Under the pieces are notes generated by a model. That model was not told the DNA's origin and did not search any database. It saw nothing but the letters and a program-made list of their open reading frames with translations. Shown here one piece after another: positions 53,785 through 64,000 of a stretch of DNA of 64,000 bases. The DNA is taken from contig NC_059472.1 in NCBI RefSeq assembly GCF_018139145.2, positions 100,762,877-100,826,876 of the forward strand, given 5' to 3'. This DNA comes from Gymnogyps californianus (taxonomy: Eukaryota > Chordata > Aves > Accipitriformes > Cathartidae). A program made the translations under genes and the position numbers. Position 1 is the first letter of the stretch; every line of letters begins with the position of its first letter.

Positions 53785-53940
53785 CAGAAACAGTAATAAG
53801 TTTATGTTTACATTATCCTCCTGAAGCTTTTGTCTTCCCATTTCACAGATGAAGATGAGGCAGATGTTCAAAGTGTCCACCAGAAGGTTAGTCTAGTGAA
53901 CAGATTTGGTGGTGGTCAGTTTAAAATGCTTGGAACTAGA
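53785..53940 (+). repeat. MIR-like CORE-SINE relic
   Basis: TTACATTATCCTCCTGAAGC, then CCCATTTCACAGATGAAGATGAGGCAGA, follows the sense MIR order (TTATTATCCCCATTTTACAGATGAGGAAACTGAGGCACAGA). Diverged; ends approximate. Confidence 0.5.
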
Positions 53941-54440
53941 TATTTACAAATTATTAAAATTTTGTAGCGTGTGTTCAAGCAAATTGCAATGGTGACTGTT
54001 CAGCATTTAAGAGAAACTAACTGCAGGGTATGAAGTCTCAGAGAAAAAGAGGAAATTAGTACTTGTTACTTCATGGTTAATTCCAGAGGAACTGATTTTC
54101 TCCTCAGGAGCTAATCCTAGGAATTATCAGATATAACCTGATAGAGCACACCATGTAGACCCTGTGTGGGAGAAGACTGAGGTCCAGTGGATTCATTGGA
54201 GGCCCTCAGCTGAGGTACAAATTGCCAGTATTTGAGCATGATAGGACTCAAGCTCGTACTTACGCACTTCAATCCTTTACAGATACAGAAGTTGGTTGTC
54301 TAGTCAGACCACCCTCTGAACGATACAAATGCTCTCCTGAGGGTAGATATTCGTTACAGCCTGTAGATTGGATACTTACTGTTTGATGTCTTAGACAGAG
54401 CGCCAAGGTGCTATAATGATTATCTAGCATAAAATACACA

Positions 54441-54505
54441 GCAAGCCAAGAAAGGTTTTTCTCATGCAGTCTTTATTGTGGAGAAGGGCTGACGAATCAT
54501 TTGTA
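54441..54505. repeat. Unclassified short repeat, copy 2
   Basis: The partner of 49292-49355, same orientation, about 5.15 kb apart. It shares GTCTTTATTGTGGAGAAGGG and CTGACGAATCATTTGTA with three substitutions over about 35 positions, and looser similarity upstream. No target duplications or family recognised. Confidence 0.5.
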
Positions 54506-55097
54506 GAGACTGGGGATACAGTGATTGTGTTAGAGCAGTTAGGCTTGCTAATCACAGAAAGTAACCATTGTTTGATGTTTCCATGAGAGAGTCCTCCATT
54601 AACTGTAGCTGAACTTGACTGAATGTGAAATTAAAAAGGAGACTCAGATTTCAAGACACTCCCTCAGGTGCTCAAAAGTATGCTAACTGGCACTGTGGGA
54701 GACCTCCTAAAACAACTAAGGATACTTAAAGGAAAGAGACCATGACAATATGAAAAGAAAACCTTTGTGTTATCACTGAACCCACAAAGTTCGTCAAGAT
54801 CAGTCACACTTTATTAACTGTTAAATGTCAGGCTTGTATGAAATGCTCCTTTTTGCCAAGGTCTGATTCCAGCTGTGCTTGGTCAGCATCTACAGTCCCA
54901 AGAACTGGAGGTGTTTAATACTGGGCAGAAAAGTCTGTGAAAATGAATGTAAGAGAAATTGTCAGGAGACTACATATTAAGGCATTGCCTAGCTTTAAGA
55001 AAATGTATTTAAAACTTAAACTTGACAGAGATAAAAGATTTTAGAGGCTGTGTTGGTTTCTGGTGACAACTGGAATCTGAGACAGGAATTGTAGAGA

Positions 55098-55210
55098 CCT
55101 GATTGCTGGCTTGCATTATGGCACTGGAAGCACTTTAATCTTTTGTTTGTTTCTCTACCTGTAAAATGAGGGAGGCGTATAGATCCCACGGCTACCTACT
55201 GGTATGGAAT
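55098..55210 (-). repeat. MIR-like CORE-SINE relic
   Basis: GATTGCTGGCTTGCATTATG followed by TTCTCTACCTGTAAAATGAGGGAGGC matches antisense MIR (CTCATCTGTAAAATGGGGA). Diverged. Confidence 0.5.
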
Positions 55211-56594
55211 TTGAAACTCTGGAAACTAGTATCATTCCTAAATATTAAAAATGCTCATTTCATACCATGTTTATTATCCATGAGGTTGGAGTGTAAGAAG
55301 GGCCGTATCCTTTGTCTCTGTGATTGTCGTATAATACAATGTTGAAGTCTACTTGGAACATTGCATTTGTAATGCTTGGTTCTGTAGGAATAAATGAAAA
55401 CACCATAAATTCAGGATTATGACATATTCTAGGATTAAGGGGAAGGCTTTAGCCAAGAATATGTACGTATATCAGTTTGTTCTACTTTGCTCCATGTGAA
55501 AGATCTGTAAAAGCTTTTCCTGATTTTGAGAGAGAATGTCCCTTGAGATATTTCTTGGATATTTATCACAATGTTCTTTGCAAATAACAATGGTTAGAAA
55601 GGCTTTTAGTATTTTATGCTTTCTACCATTTGGGAGTATAGAATTCCTTTTAAAGGTAGTGTTTTAATATATACTCAGAGAGTTCATTTCCAAGTAAAAG
55701 CGGTATTACTCATTTCACTGTTGGTATGTGAATATCATTCAGTTATATTGGTGGTTCTTGTGGCATGATTATATGTTTTCAGATCTAGCTATTCATTTTA
55801 CTGGGGTACTCTTTCTGACGGAAACCTTTTGTGTCTTTGCCTGTAGCTACCATTGACCTCCATATAACTGTCATTGTTATTCCAAGATTTAAAAGGAAAG
55901 CAAAAAGGTGATGGTCTCTGAAGGCGTGTGCTATAAAAAAAGTATATCGTATTTCATTTAATAATCTCATTTATAGAACAGTCTTTGAACATTCACATAC
56001 TGCTGGCTCTTTGTCATTCTTTCATCATCCAACAAAATAGACTGGGAAGATTGTTGTATTGTAAACACAACCTTAAAATACTTATCTAAAAACAACAACA
56101 ACAACAACAAATCTCTATGATCCTTTAAAGAAGGAGCAAGCTGGAATCCTGTGGAATATCTGCTAAGATAGACCATGGTATGCACACTGAAAAATAGTAT
56201 CTAGTGTTATTACAAGTAAATGTACATCCTGTAATTCACTGTAATGTGTTTTCAAAGCCATGAAGCCTGTGCTGGTGATCTCTAGGAAACAGATTTGTCT
56301 GTTAGCCAACTAATTACCAGATAAGTGCCCAGAGCAAGCACCTGCCATCTCCTTCATAAAACTGTGCTATGCACAGGGAGATAAATAGTGACATTCTGAA
56401 TTTGTCCACATTGTGCTGCTAGGTTCATTCTTCATTTCAGGTCATTACTTGGACAACTGTGATTTTTGAATCACAAACTTTCTGCTTAAAAGATCTCTCA
56501 GTTCTCTTGTGATTGCAAGTGCTGACTGGAATGCCAGTTTGCACGTCATTTGTTTCCGGCATAGTGATTGGCACCCCACACACACCTTATTGCC

Positions 56595-56610
56595 AAAAAA
56601 AAAAAAAAAA
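56595..56610. repeat. Homopolymer A16
   Basis: Sixteen consecutive A after CCTTATTGCC; no associated element seen. Confidence 0.85.
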
Positions 56611-57827
56611 GGCTCAGAATCCAGACATCACACTGACTATTTTTCAAAATGTTGCTTCTGACCTTGAATGACAGCTTATTTTGACAGTGCATTATTTGTA
56701 TAATGGGAGAATACTAAGTCACTAAGTTTAATAGCAGCACAAAACACAAATATGTAAAAAAAAGAGTCAACCCCTGGCTGGAAGCATTTATAGGTAAATA
56801 TAAAGAAACAGGCTAAAACAAGTGAGTATAATGGAAAGCAGCACAAGACTGTGTTTTAAACATTTTGGAGGTGGTTTTGGCTTGTGTTTTCTTGGTTGTT
56901 TGTTTCTCTTCTTTTTGTTTCTTTTGTTAGTTGATCTTTTTGGTTGTTTCCCTCCTCCTCAAAGTGTACATCAAAAAGGAAGTCATTTAATAAGCCCCAG
57001 TTACTCAGCCTTCTGTCTAGCTTTTAACTGCATTATGAATTTTGAGAGCTCATTGAGGGAATAATCCTTACAGACTATTTGGGGGAAGAAAAAGTAGTAG
57101 GTAGGCAACGGCCTACACTTAAGTAAGAACATGGAAGAGAGCAGAGAGATGTCTGCCAAGAAAAATACCAGTGTAGCCTTACGGTAGCGGTGGGAAGTTC
57201 AGGTACAGTAACTTACAGAGAGAGAATTGATTTCTTTTATACTCTTACACAGGAACATTAAAGTTTGAATTTAGTGTTAATGTAGGAGGAGGAAGTTCCA
57301 GAGGTGGGTCTGTGTGACATGGACAGAAAGTCATTATATGGCATGTCATTCCAAATTTGTGTTCCTATTGGTATCTCTGCTTTTGTTCATTAGGAGAGGC
57401 CATATGGTCAGATGATGCAAGAGAGAAATGGGGAGAAGTAGAAGGAAAACAGGACAGACAGGAGGAGATTGTAGTAGTAATCAAGGTGGGAGGTAGTTGA
57501 GTAATGGGAAAAGTGTTTTTTCTACGCTGACCAAAGGAATCAGACAGATCATGCAAGTGTTACTGGGAAAGAAAAAAGATTTTGCAGACTTGCTATGCAG
57601 GTCAGGGGTAGGCCCTAGTTAAAGATGATCTCCATAAGGAATGACAAACCTGGAAGAAACTGTCAGATTTGATGCAGCTGACCTTAAGGTCACTCAATCT
57701 CTATATCCTCCCATTATTAAATGTGTTTTATGTTTGTGTTTGACCATGGTCCAGCTGCTAGGAGTATTGCTGACCTGACTTGACTGGGTCATTTGTAGTA
57801 ATCTTGATATAAATTAGGAACTGGTAA

Positions 57828-58266
57828 CTGGAACGAGTTCAGCGTAGGGTCACAGAGATGGCCAGGGGCTGGAGCACTTGGCCTGCGAGGAGAGGCTGAG
57901 GGACCAGGCTTGTTCAAGCCTGGAGAAGAGGTGACTTCAGGAGATGCTAGCAGAAACCCCCCAGTGTCTATGGGAAGGTTATTGAGAAGACCAAGTCAAG
58001 TGTTTCACAGTGGTGCATGTGGGAGGACAAGAGACAGTGGGCATAAGTTGAAACGAGAGATTCAGACTGGATATGAAGAGAAACATTTTCCCCATGAAGA
58101 TGGACAAGCAGTGGAACAAAGGCCCAGAGAGGCTGTGCGGTCTCCATCCTTGGAGGTTTTCAAAGCCCAACTAATTAAATCCTTGGATGAACTAGGCCAT
58201 AGCTGACCCTTCTTTGAGCAGGAGGATGGACCAGATGCAGTCTGAACTGTCCTAGGATCCTATGAC
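57828..58266 (+). mobile_element. CR1 LINE 3' end (sense), about 440 bp
   Basis: A 5'-truncated CR1 with part of the ORF2 3' end and the 3' UTR. Diagnostic blocks in order are GCCTGGAGAAGAGGTGAC, GAGGACAAGAGACAGTGGGC followed by ATAAGTTGAAAC, CCCAGAGAGGCTGTGCGGTC, TCCTTGGAGGTTTTCAAAGC, ATAGCTGACCC, TTTGAGCAGGAGGATGGACC and the end CCTAGGATCCTATGACA, a decayed form of the CR1 terminal ATTCTATGA repeat. The open frame of 98 codons over 57910-58206 is a decayed CR1 remnant, not a host gene. Confidence 0.88.
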
Positions 58267-61200
58267 AGACAGTAAGACAATTTTAGTGACTGCAGCTATT
58301 TGCAAGATGCTTTGATTAATTTATTTTCTTGCTGTAATTTCAGTGGTAATGATTTGGGGTTAACAGGTTGAGAATCCTAATTATTGCTAAGACTCTGACC
58401 ATTTACTGAGAAATTAATAATAAATCTGTATTTATCCTTCAGCTCAATTCTGTTCCCTCACTTATATATTAAAGCATACAGTCATAACATCACACATGTA
58501 CGTATATATGCACACAAAAAGAAGCAGCAATGTGAAATTCCTTTGCAAAAGTGCCTGGCTCCTTTATTTATTTTTTCAAGGTTTCCCATTTCTTAAAATG
58601 GGTAAGTAAACTCCATGTGTATTTAGAATCAGTGAATTCCTAGGAATGGTGTACAGCTGATAACATCTGACACAAGCATGCTTGTAGACAGCATTTTCTC
58701 TTAACATAGCACTGTGCATTCATTGGAATACATGGTGGCAGGGATGCTTCTTATAGGAATTATCATGTTAATTCCATTAGAAAAAAAGTATCTTGTATGC
58801 CATTTATTTTCTACTCTAAGATCAGCATTCCACATTTGCAGAAGGCTGGTAGAATTTTGTAAGTAATAAATCAAAGGAGCTCTCTTAATACCTACAGAAT
58901 TAAATGTGTCTTCCGGAACTATTCAATAAAATTTAATTTACATATTTTTTGGATGTGTAATCTATGTGACCTTCAGTAACTGTTTGTTTTTTAAATCTGA
59001 AAAATGCCTCCGAAGTGTAATAGCCCAGAGTTTCTAATGGTGCAGTAGGATATGTAATGCATATTTTAACATGTTTTCTTTTAATTTGTCACACAGACTT
59101 GTTGTGCATGATTATATAAACGTCCATATTTTTAAACCCAGTGGTACGAGTGTGTAAGATGTACTTGGGCTAAAAAATTCAGAAGTCTAATTTATCTTGA
59201 GATATGCTCAGTCAAGTAGTTTTTCACAGCAGTTAGCTAACACTTCAAGCTCTAACAGTGCCCCTGAGCCATAAAAGAAATTTGCATGTAAGAAATGTTT
59301 TGAATCTATTAAAACCTCAGCTCAGAGCTAAAGAGTTGCTCTCATGTCTTTGTTGACTAACAAGAAGTGAGATCTTACAAAAAGCTAGGCTGTGATCGAC
59401 AGATGCCAAAGCTTAGGTTTTGATGTGATTATATATTTCTTTCATGCACGGCATTTTAAGTCTGGGACTGGAGCTTCAGAAAGACAGCAATCAATGGGGC
59501 TGTGCAAGAGTACACAAAATATATTACTCCTGGCAGTCGTCAAGACAGAATTATTCAAAAAATAATCTGAAATGCATTTGATCGTACACTAGATGGTTTA
59601 ATAATTTATATTATACCTTATTAGCAAAGTCTTGTGTTTACTTTGTGGCTGCCAAAACAAGATGAAAGGCTGCCTCCATGGAAATACAAGATGCTTAGCT
59701 AAAAGTGTCTGTCTTTGCGTTTCAGCTTGGTAATTTCCCTTCCTTCTCTCATTTTGATTAATAGTATATAGGTTTAAATCTTAGAGTACCTTTTCCTTCA
59801 TTGTGGTCCTTTTTAGTGAGAGCAATGCTCCTTATTAACAAGTCTACCAAAGAGTTTACAGCCTATCGAGACTTAAATTAGTATAAACACATATTTCTGG
59901 AAACTTCTTTACCTTAGGATTTCCTCCAAGTATTTTTTGGGTAAAAGAGGCTTTGGATTTAGTTCTAAATTCCACTGAACTGAATCATTATGCTAATCTT
60001 CCCAAGTCTGGCAGCTACAAAAGTGTGATTTCTGAGCTCAGCTTAAGAAACTGTTGCGCTCTGACTAGTGATTGTGTATAGTAAATATCACCAGTTATAT
60101 CAGTTCAGAATATTACAGAAATGCCTTGAAGATTTCCTTGAAAAGCTAATGCACTGCAAATATTTTATCTAGAGATACAAATAAGGGCCTTTCTGAATTA
60201 ATACTTCCATAAAGTGAGAGCACAGGGAGTGGACCAGTGTAACTGCTAGTTCAACAAATGAGATCTTTGCCTCCACCCAGGTTTTTTACACCAAAGGTGC
60301 ATAGAAGAGCTCTAATAAACTTGGTTTTCTGTGGAGAACTCCCCTCCCCATGAAACATGAAAGATCTTTTCTGCAGGTGTCTTGGATAGCTCTTCAAGGC
60401 ACAGTATATGGAAAGCTTTAGGGAAAAGAACATATATGAGAGGATCTCAGAATGTAGCACTACAGTATTGCGAACTCTGAAGCTCATATGACAGCCCAAA
60501 GAAGCTCTTGTAATTTGCCTTGTCTACCCTAGAAGGCTTAATTTTAGTTTTAGTTTCTATAACTTCAGCCTCCCCTCCTTCTCTGTGCATGCAATATACA
60601 CTACAATATATACTGTATACCTGAAAACTAGTTCCTCGAACGGAGCCTACAGGACTTTCTGCCCAAATAAAAATATATATACAGTGTTTTTCACTAGCAC
60701 AGCTGATAATACGATACTTGTATGTTAGTGAGAACTGATTATATTCTAGACAGGCACTTCATTGTTGTCCAGACTGCAGTGAAGGCCACTCAGCCCTTAG
60801 CTCAGGCTTAAGAGAGTGCAAGAACATGCTCAGCTTACCAGAGCTCTTCCTCTTTCCACTGAGAGTTTTGTGCCGTCTCTTACAGAGCTGCACAACAGAC
60901 TCTTAGGAAAAGGCATCTACCTGCAGGTGTCTCTGAGAGATTATCCTGTTTTTAAAAGCTGTTGTATGAATTAGAGGGGGGACAAAAGACTGCCATTTTC
61001 TAAAGGAGCCTTTCAGTTGCAGGGAACCAGATGTACCCTTTTTTACAAGTGCATCTTCTGTGACAATAATGATGGAAATTTTCAAGGAAGCCAGTGGTAT
61101 TACCCATACCACATACTCTGTGTTGCAAGACAGAATTTTGGGGCAAACTAGAGAATAGTTCTTAGAAAACATGGATCAGATGAACATATTCATTCCTTTT

Positions 61201-61800
61201 CTTGAAAGAAAATATTTGGCAGGATCATCTGAAGAGATATACATTATGAAATAGAAATGCAGTAGTGTTTTAAGTGATAAGCTGTGAAGTACATCTTAAA
61301 GAAAAGGGTCACTTTAGTTTGCAAATTGTGGTTTTTTTGACCATATAAGAACAGTTTAATCCATGAGAAAATTTGTAAAGAATTCAGGTTAGCAAGGTGA
61401 TAGGAGTAGTATTTCATGTATGCATCTACTGAAAGAAAAACTTCTGGTTTAAATTGTTTGACAGTCTCTTATATGATCTGAGATACTGCGAAAATCTGAA
61501 AGTTTTGAGCAGTTTAGAAAATGTGACTACCAGTAGAAACAAATGCATCAGAGTTCAAAATATAAGATAGAAGGAAAACAAAAGCATAGTGAAATTGTGA
61601 GAATTGTACCTCCAACCCAGTTAAGTTTCAATATTAGTAAAATACTGTAAGAGAAAATCTCATCTACAGAAAGAAAATAAAAAATTGGTTTACTGTATCA
61701 GTATGATCATCTAATTTATGGGAAATATGATAAAGTAAGGAAGAAAACGGGCCTCACAACTTTACAGACTGACTTACTCGGATGAAATACCACTGGGACA

Positions 61801-61858
61801 ACTGGCCGCGGGGCCAGTGGCGTTCCCCACCACCGGAACTTTGTACACCTTTGTACAC
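61801..61858. other. GC-rich hairpin followed by tandem 10-mer
   Basis: ACTGGCC (61801-61807) and GGCCAGT (61812-61818) form a perfect 7-bp inverted repeat with loop GCGG. Outer bases GGGA and TCCC could extend the stem. Twenty bases further, CTTTGTACAC is repeated exactly twice in tandem (61839-61858). The surrounding 61748-61905 holds about eight CpGs in a CpG-poor background. No gene or repeat family recognised. Confidence 0.5.
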
Positions 61859-62150
61859 GCCAAAATCTTTTTTGCCATTCTGTCCTAGTAGCAGTATGCA
61901 GCGCTACCTAATGCATATGCATTGCATGTTGCAATAGAGGTTTAAGAAAACAATATGGTAACAAAAAAACAGTATAGGCTATTCACGCATGATCAAAGTT
62001 ATACCAACAAGATGAGACTATTTGTTTTTATGTTGGAAAACAGAAAAACTATAAAACAGAAATGAAGTGCCAGTGAAATCACTGCTGAAAACTACTGCAC
62101 AGGAACATGAATGAATGCATGAAACACTAATGTGTTTAACTGTTAGTAAA

Positions 62151-62169
62151 GGGGGGGGGGGGGGGGGGG
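62151..62169 (+). repeat. Homopolymer G19
   Basis: Nineteen consecutive G, capable of forming a G-quadruplex and prone to replication slippage and sequencing error. Its length should be treated as approximate. Confidence 0.9.
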
Positions 62170-62490
62170 AAGTCCCTCAAAACTTTTTACAAGTTATAAC
62201 TTGTGTTTGGGGTGTTTTGCTGGCTACCCCCAGTCTCGCAGAGACAGATAGGAATTGAGGCTGAGCATGAAGAGGATCATTGAGGAGAAAGTTACAAAGA
62301 CATTTATGAGGTACTGGCCCTTTTTATTTGTTTTCTAAGGGATAGCATCTAGTCTTGTACAACTAAATATTCAGGACGTTACTGATTATCAAGCTGTGTA
62401 GAAATATTTAATGAGGAGTTGAGAGTCTGATTGTAGTCAGCCAAATTTTAAGTCATTAATTGGCGATGATTAAATATCAGAAGAAATCAG

Positions 62491-62517
62491 TATTGATATT
62501 GATATTGTATTGATATT
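62491..62517. repeat. Short (TATTGA)n tandem
   Basis: Imperfect repeats of TATTGA, about 27 bp, ending about 50 bp before LTR4. Confidence 0.7.
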
Positions 62518-62568
62518 TTTACAGTCTTATCTATTCTTTTAAATCACCTTAGCCTTAGCGTTACTGTA

Positions 62569-63153
62569 TGTTGTGGTCTAACCCCAGCCAGCAACTAAGC
62601 ACCATGCAGCTGCTTACTCACTCCCCCCACCCAGTGGGATGGGGGAGAGAATCAGAAAAAAAAAGTAAAACTCGTGGGTTGACATAAAGACAGTTTACTA
62701 GGACAGAAAGGAATGAAAAACAATGATAATGATAATAATAAAATGACAATAATACTACTAAAAGAATTAGAATATACAAAACAAGCGATGCACAATGCAG
62801 CTGCTCACCACTCGCCAACCGATGCCCAATTAGTTCCCGAGCAGCAATCCGCCCCTCTCGGCCAGCTCCCCCCAGTTTATATACTGGGCATGACATCATA
62901 TGTTATGGAATATCCCTTTGGCCAGTTTGGGTCAGCTGTCCTGGCGGTGTCCCCTCCCAGCTTCTTGTGCCCCTCCAGCCTTCTTGCTGGCTGGGCATGA
63001 AGCTGAAAAATCCTTGACTTAGTATAAACACTACTTAGCAGCATCTAAAAACAGCAGTGTGTTATCAACATTATTCTCATACTAAATCCAAAACACAGCA
63101 CTATACCAGCTACTAGGAAGACAATTAACTCTATCCCAGCCAAAACTAGGACA
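62569..63153 (-). mobile_element. Solo LTR, ERVL-like family, antisense (LTR4)
   Basis: A 585-bp element, plus-strand start TGTTGTGGTCTAACCCCAGC and end AACTAGGACA, flanked by a perfect duplication CTGTA (62564-62568 and 63154-63158). Same subfamily as LTR3. On the minus strand it has TATATAAA (complement of 62876-62883), and AGTAAA (complement of 62694-62699) where LTR2 and LTR3 have ATTAAA. The CRE position reads TGACATCA (62891-62898). No internal retroviral sequence adjoins it. Confidence 0.94.
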
Positions 63154-64000
63154 CTGTACTAACAATACATGTAAAAACGGGTCATGACCATAAATTATGC
63201 ACCCTAGATTGGTAGAGATTTGTGAGACCTGCAAAGAAAAGAAAGGCTTTATGAATGTCTAGAAAGAATAAATTGCAAATGAGTTTTGATTCATATATAA
63301 AAAATCCTTAATACTGTATGGTTTCCAGTTTATTCTGCAGGCAAAGGTTAATCAGCTTTTATTTTGGGGGATAAAATAGCTGTGGCCAGTTACTAAAATT
63401 TCAGATACCTTAGAAATTGATTGTAATTAATAACTTAACAATATGAAGCAGTTTCGTAGTTTTTGATGAAGGTAACATATTCTGTGCAATATAGACTGAA
63501 GTCCTGGAGTAGTGTTGTTATTGTGCTTTACACTGCGGAGAGCTACACCCCAATTTGCTTACCTGCTTCCTTTCCTCTGTTTACCCGGTTGATGGTCTTC
63601 TGGGTGCAGTATATATAAGAAGTCATCCTCATTTCATAGGTCACTTGTTCAGTAACCCTTTGCCTATGTGAATTGTGATCTAAGTCGACAATACCTCAGA
63701 TGTTAGAATAGCACTTACGCCAGGCTGTCATTTGCCCCCTTGATGCTTACTTACCTAACCAGTAGTAATCATTATTTTCCTTCTACAATTACTATCATGG
63801 AGCTAATTCCTGAAATGGAAAACAGGAGGCAGTTACAGACGGTTTGAATTGTGTTGTCACACTTTCATGGGCAGGCACCTTTCTTGGAGCTCTGATATTT
63901 CTTTGAGTTTGCCCAGAAATACGTTTGGTAAAAGAGGGAGTCAGGCATCCGGTCTGTATTTTCATGTGACCCTGTGTCAGCTGCTTGGAAATACAAGAAT

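Larger units (their letters stand above)
38612..64000 (+). other. CDKAL1: CDKAL1 intron downstream of exon B (partial)
   Basis: Intronic DNA from the GTGAGT donor at 38612 to the window end; the acceptor is not recognised. It is possibly the last or second-last intron, because the known protein has only about 65-70 residues after this point. It contains two CR1 3' ends, MIR-like relics and three antisense solo LTRs. Stretches 38612-45350, 45482-49290, 49510-51210, 58270-61740 and 63160-64000 have no recognisable gene. I searched for a continuation resembling DFRNG and for a hydrophobic tail-anchor exon without success. Confidence 0.75.

Noticed and set aside
56822..57064. Open frame with a hydrophobic stretch (GLCFLGCLFLFFLFLLLVD) considered as the CDKAL1 membrane-anchor exon
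   Set aside because: The hydrophobicity comes from T-rich codons, there is no convincing acceptor with the right phase, and the flanking residues do not resemble the CDKAL1 tail.
57910..58206. 98-codon open frame as a host gene
   Set aside because: It overlaps the CR1 3' end and its order of motifs is that of the LINE, so it is a decayed CR1 remnant.
1..64000. CRISPR arrays, operons, tRNA or rRNA genes, prophage
   Set aside because: No spaced direct repeats, gene clusters, or recognisable cloverleaf or rRNA sequence were seen; everything fits vertebrate intronic DNA. tRNA and microRNA detection by eye is limited.

Overview
The window looks like ordinary nuclear DNA of a bird, probably a neoavian. 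The evidence is CR1-type LINE 3' ends, several ancient MIR-like SINE relics, and four solo LTRs of one ERVL-like family that I know from neoavian genomes. Base composition is AT-rich and CpG-poor, with no dense coding, operons or prokaryotic signals.

The only confident coding content is two small plus-strand exons, 35051-35134 (28 codons) and 38447-38611 (55 codons). Both are phase 0 at each end, have good splice sites, and encode the TRAM-domain part of CDKAL1, the tRNA methylthiotransferase that makes ms2t6A at position 37 of tRNA-Lys(UUU). The window therefore lies inside CDKAL1: at least 35 kb of upstream intron, exon A, a 3,312-bp intron, exon B, and at least 25 kb of downstream intron. 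I recognise neither the preceding exon (end of the radical-SAM part) nor the final exon(s) with the C-terminal membrane anchor, so they probably lie outside.

Layout. 1-21230: unique intron with a CpG-dense block at 9534-9901 and MIR-like relics. 21236-21833: sense-oriented solo LTR with ACTCT target duplications. 21839-35050: unique intron with MIR relics and a paired octamer-like motif at 26041-26094. 35051-38611: the two exons and their intron. 38612-51219: intron with CR1 and MIR relics and small palindromes. 51220-63153: three antisense solo LTRs (TSDs ATCTG, GGAGT, CTGTA), a CR1 3' end (57828-58266), a T27 tract, a G19 tract and a GC-rich hairpin with a tandem 10-mer (61801-61858). 63159-64000: unique intron.

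The available open reading frames of 60-130 codons are chance or repeat-derived apart from those covering the two exons. I found no new multi-gene system. The best leads are possible regulatory elements in intronic DNA (CpG-dense block, GC hairpin/tandem element, duplicated octamer-like motif, nuclear-receptor-like palindrome), a short unexplained repeat pair, and the record of the LTR insertions. CDKAL1 introns are known in vertebrates to carry long-range regulatory DNA attributed to the neighbouring gene SOX4, which makes such candidates plausible but does not prove them.
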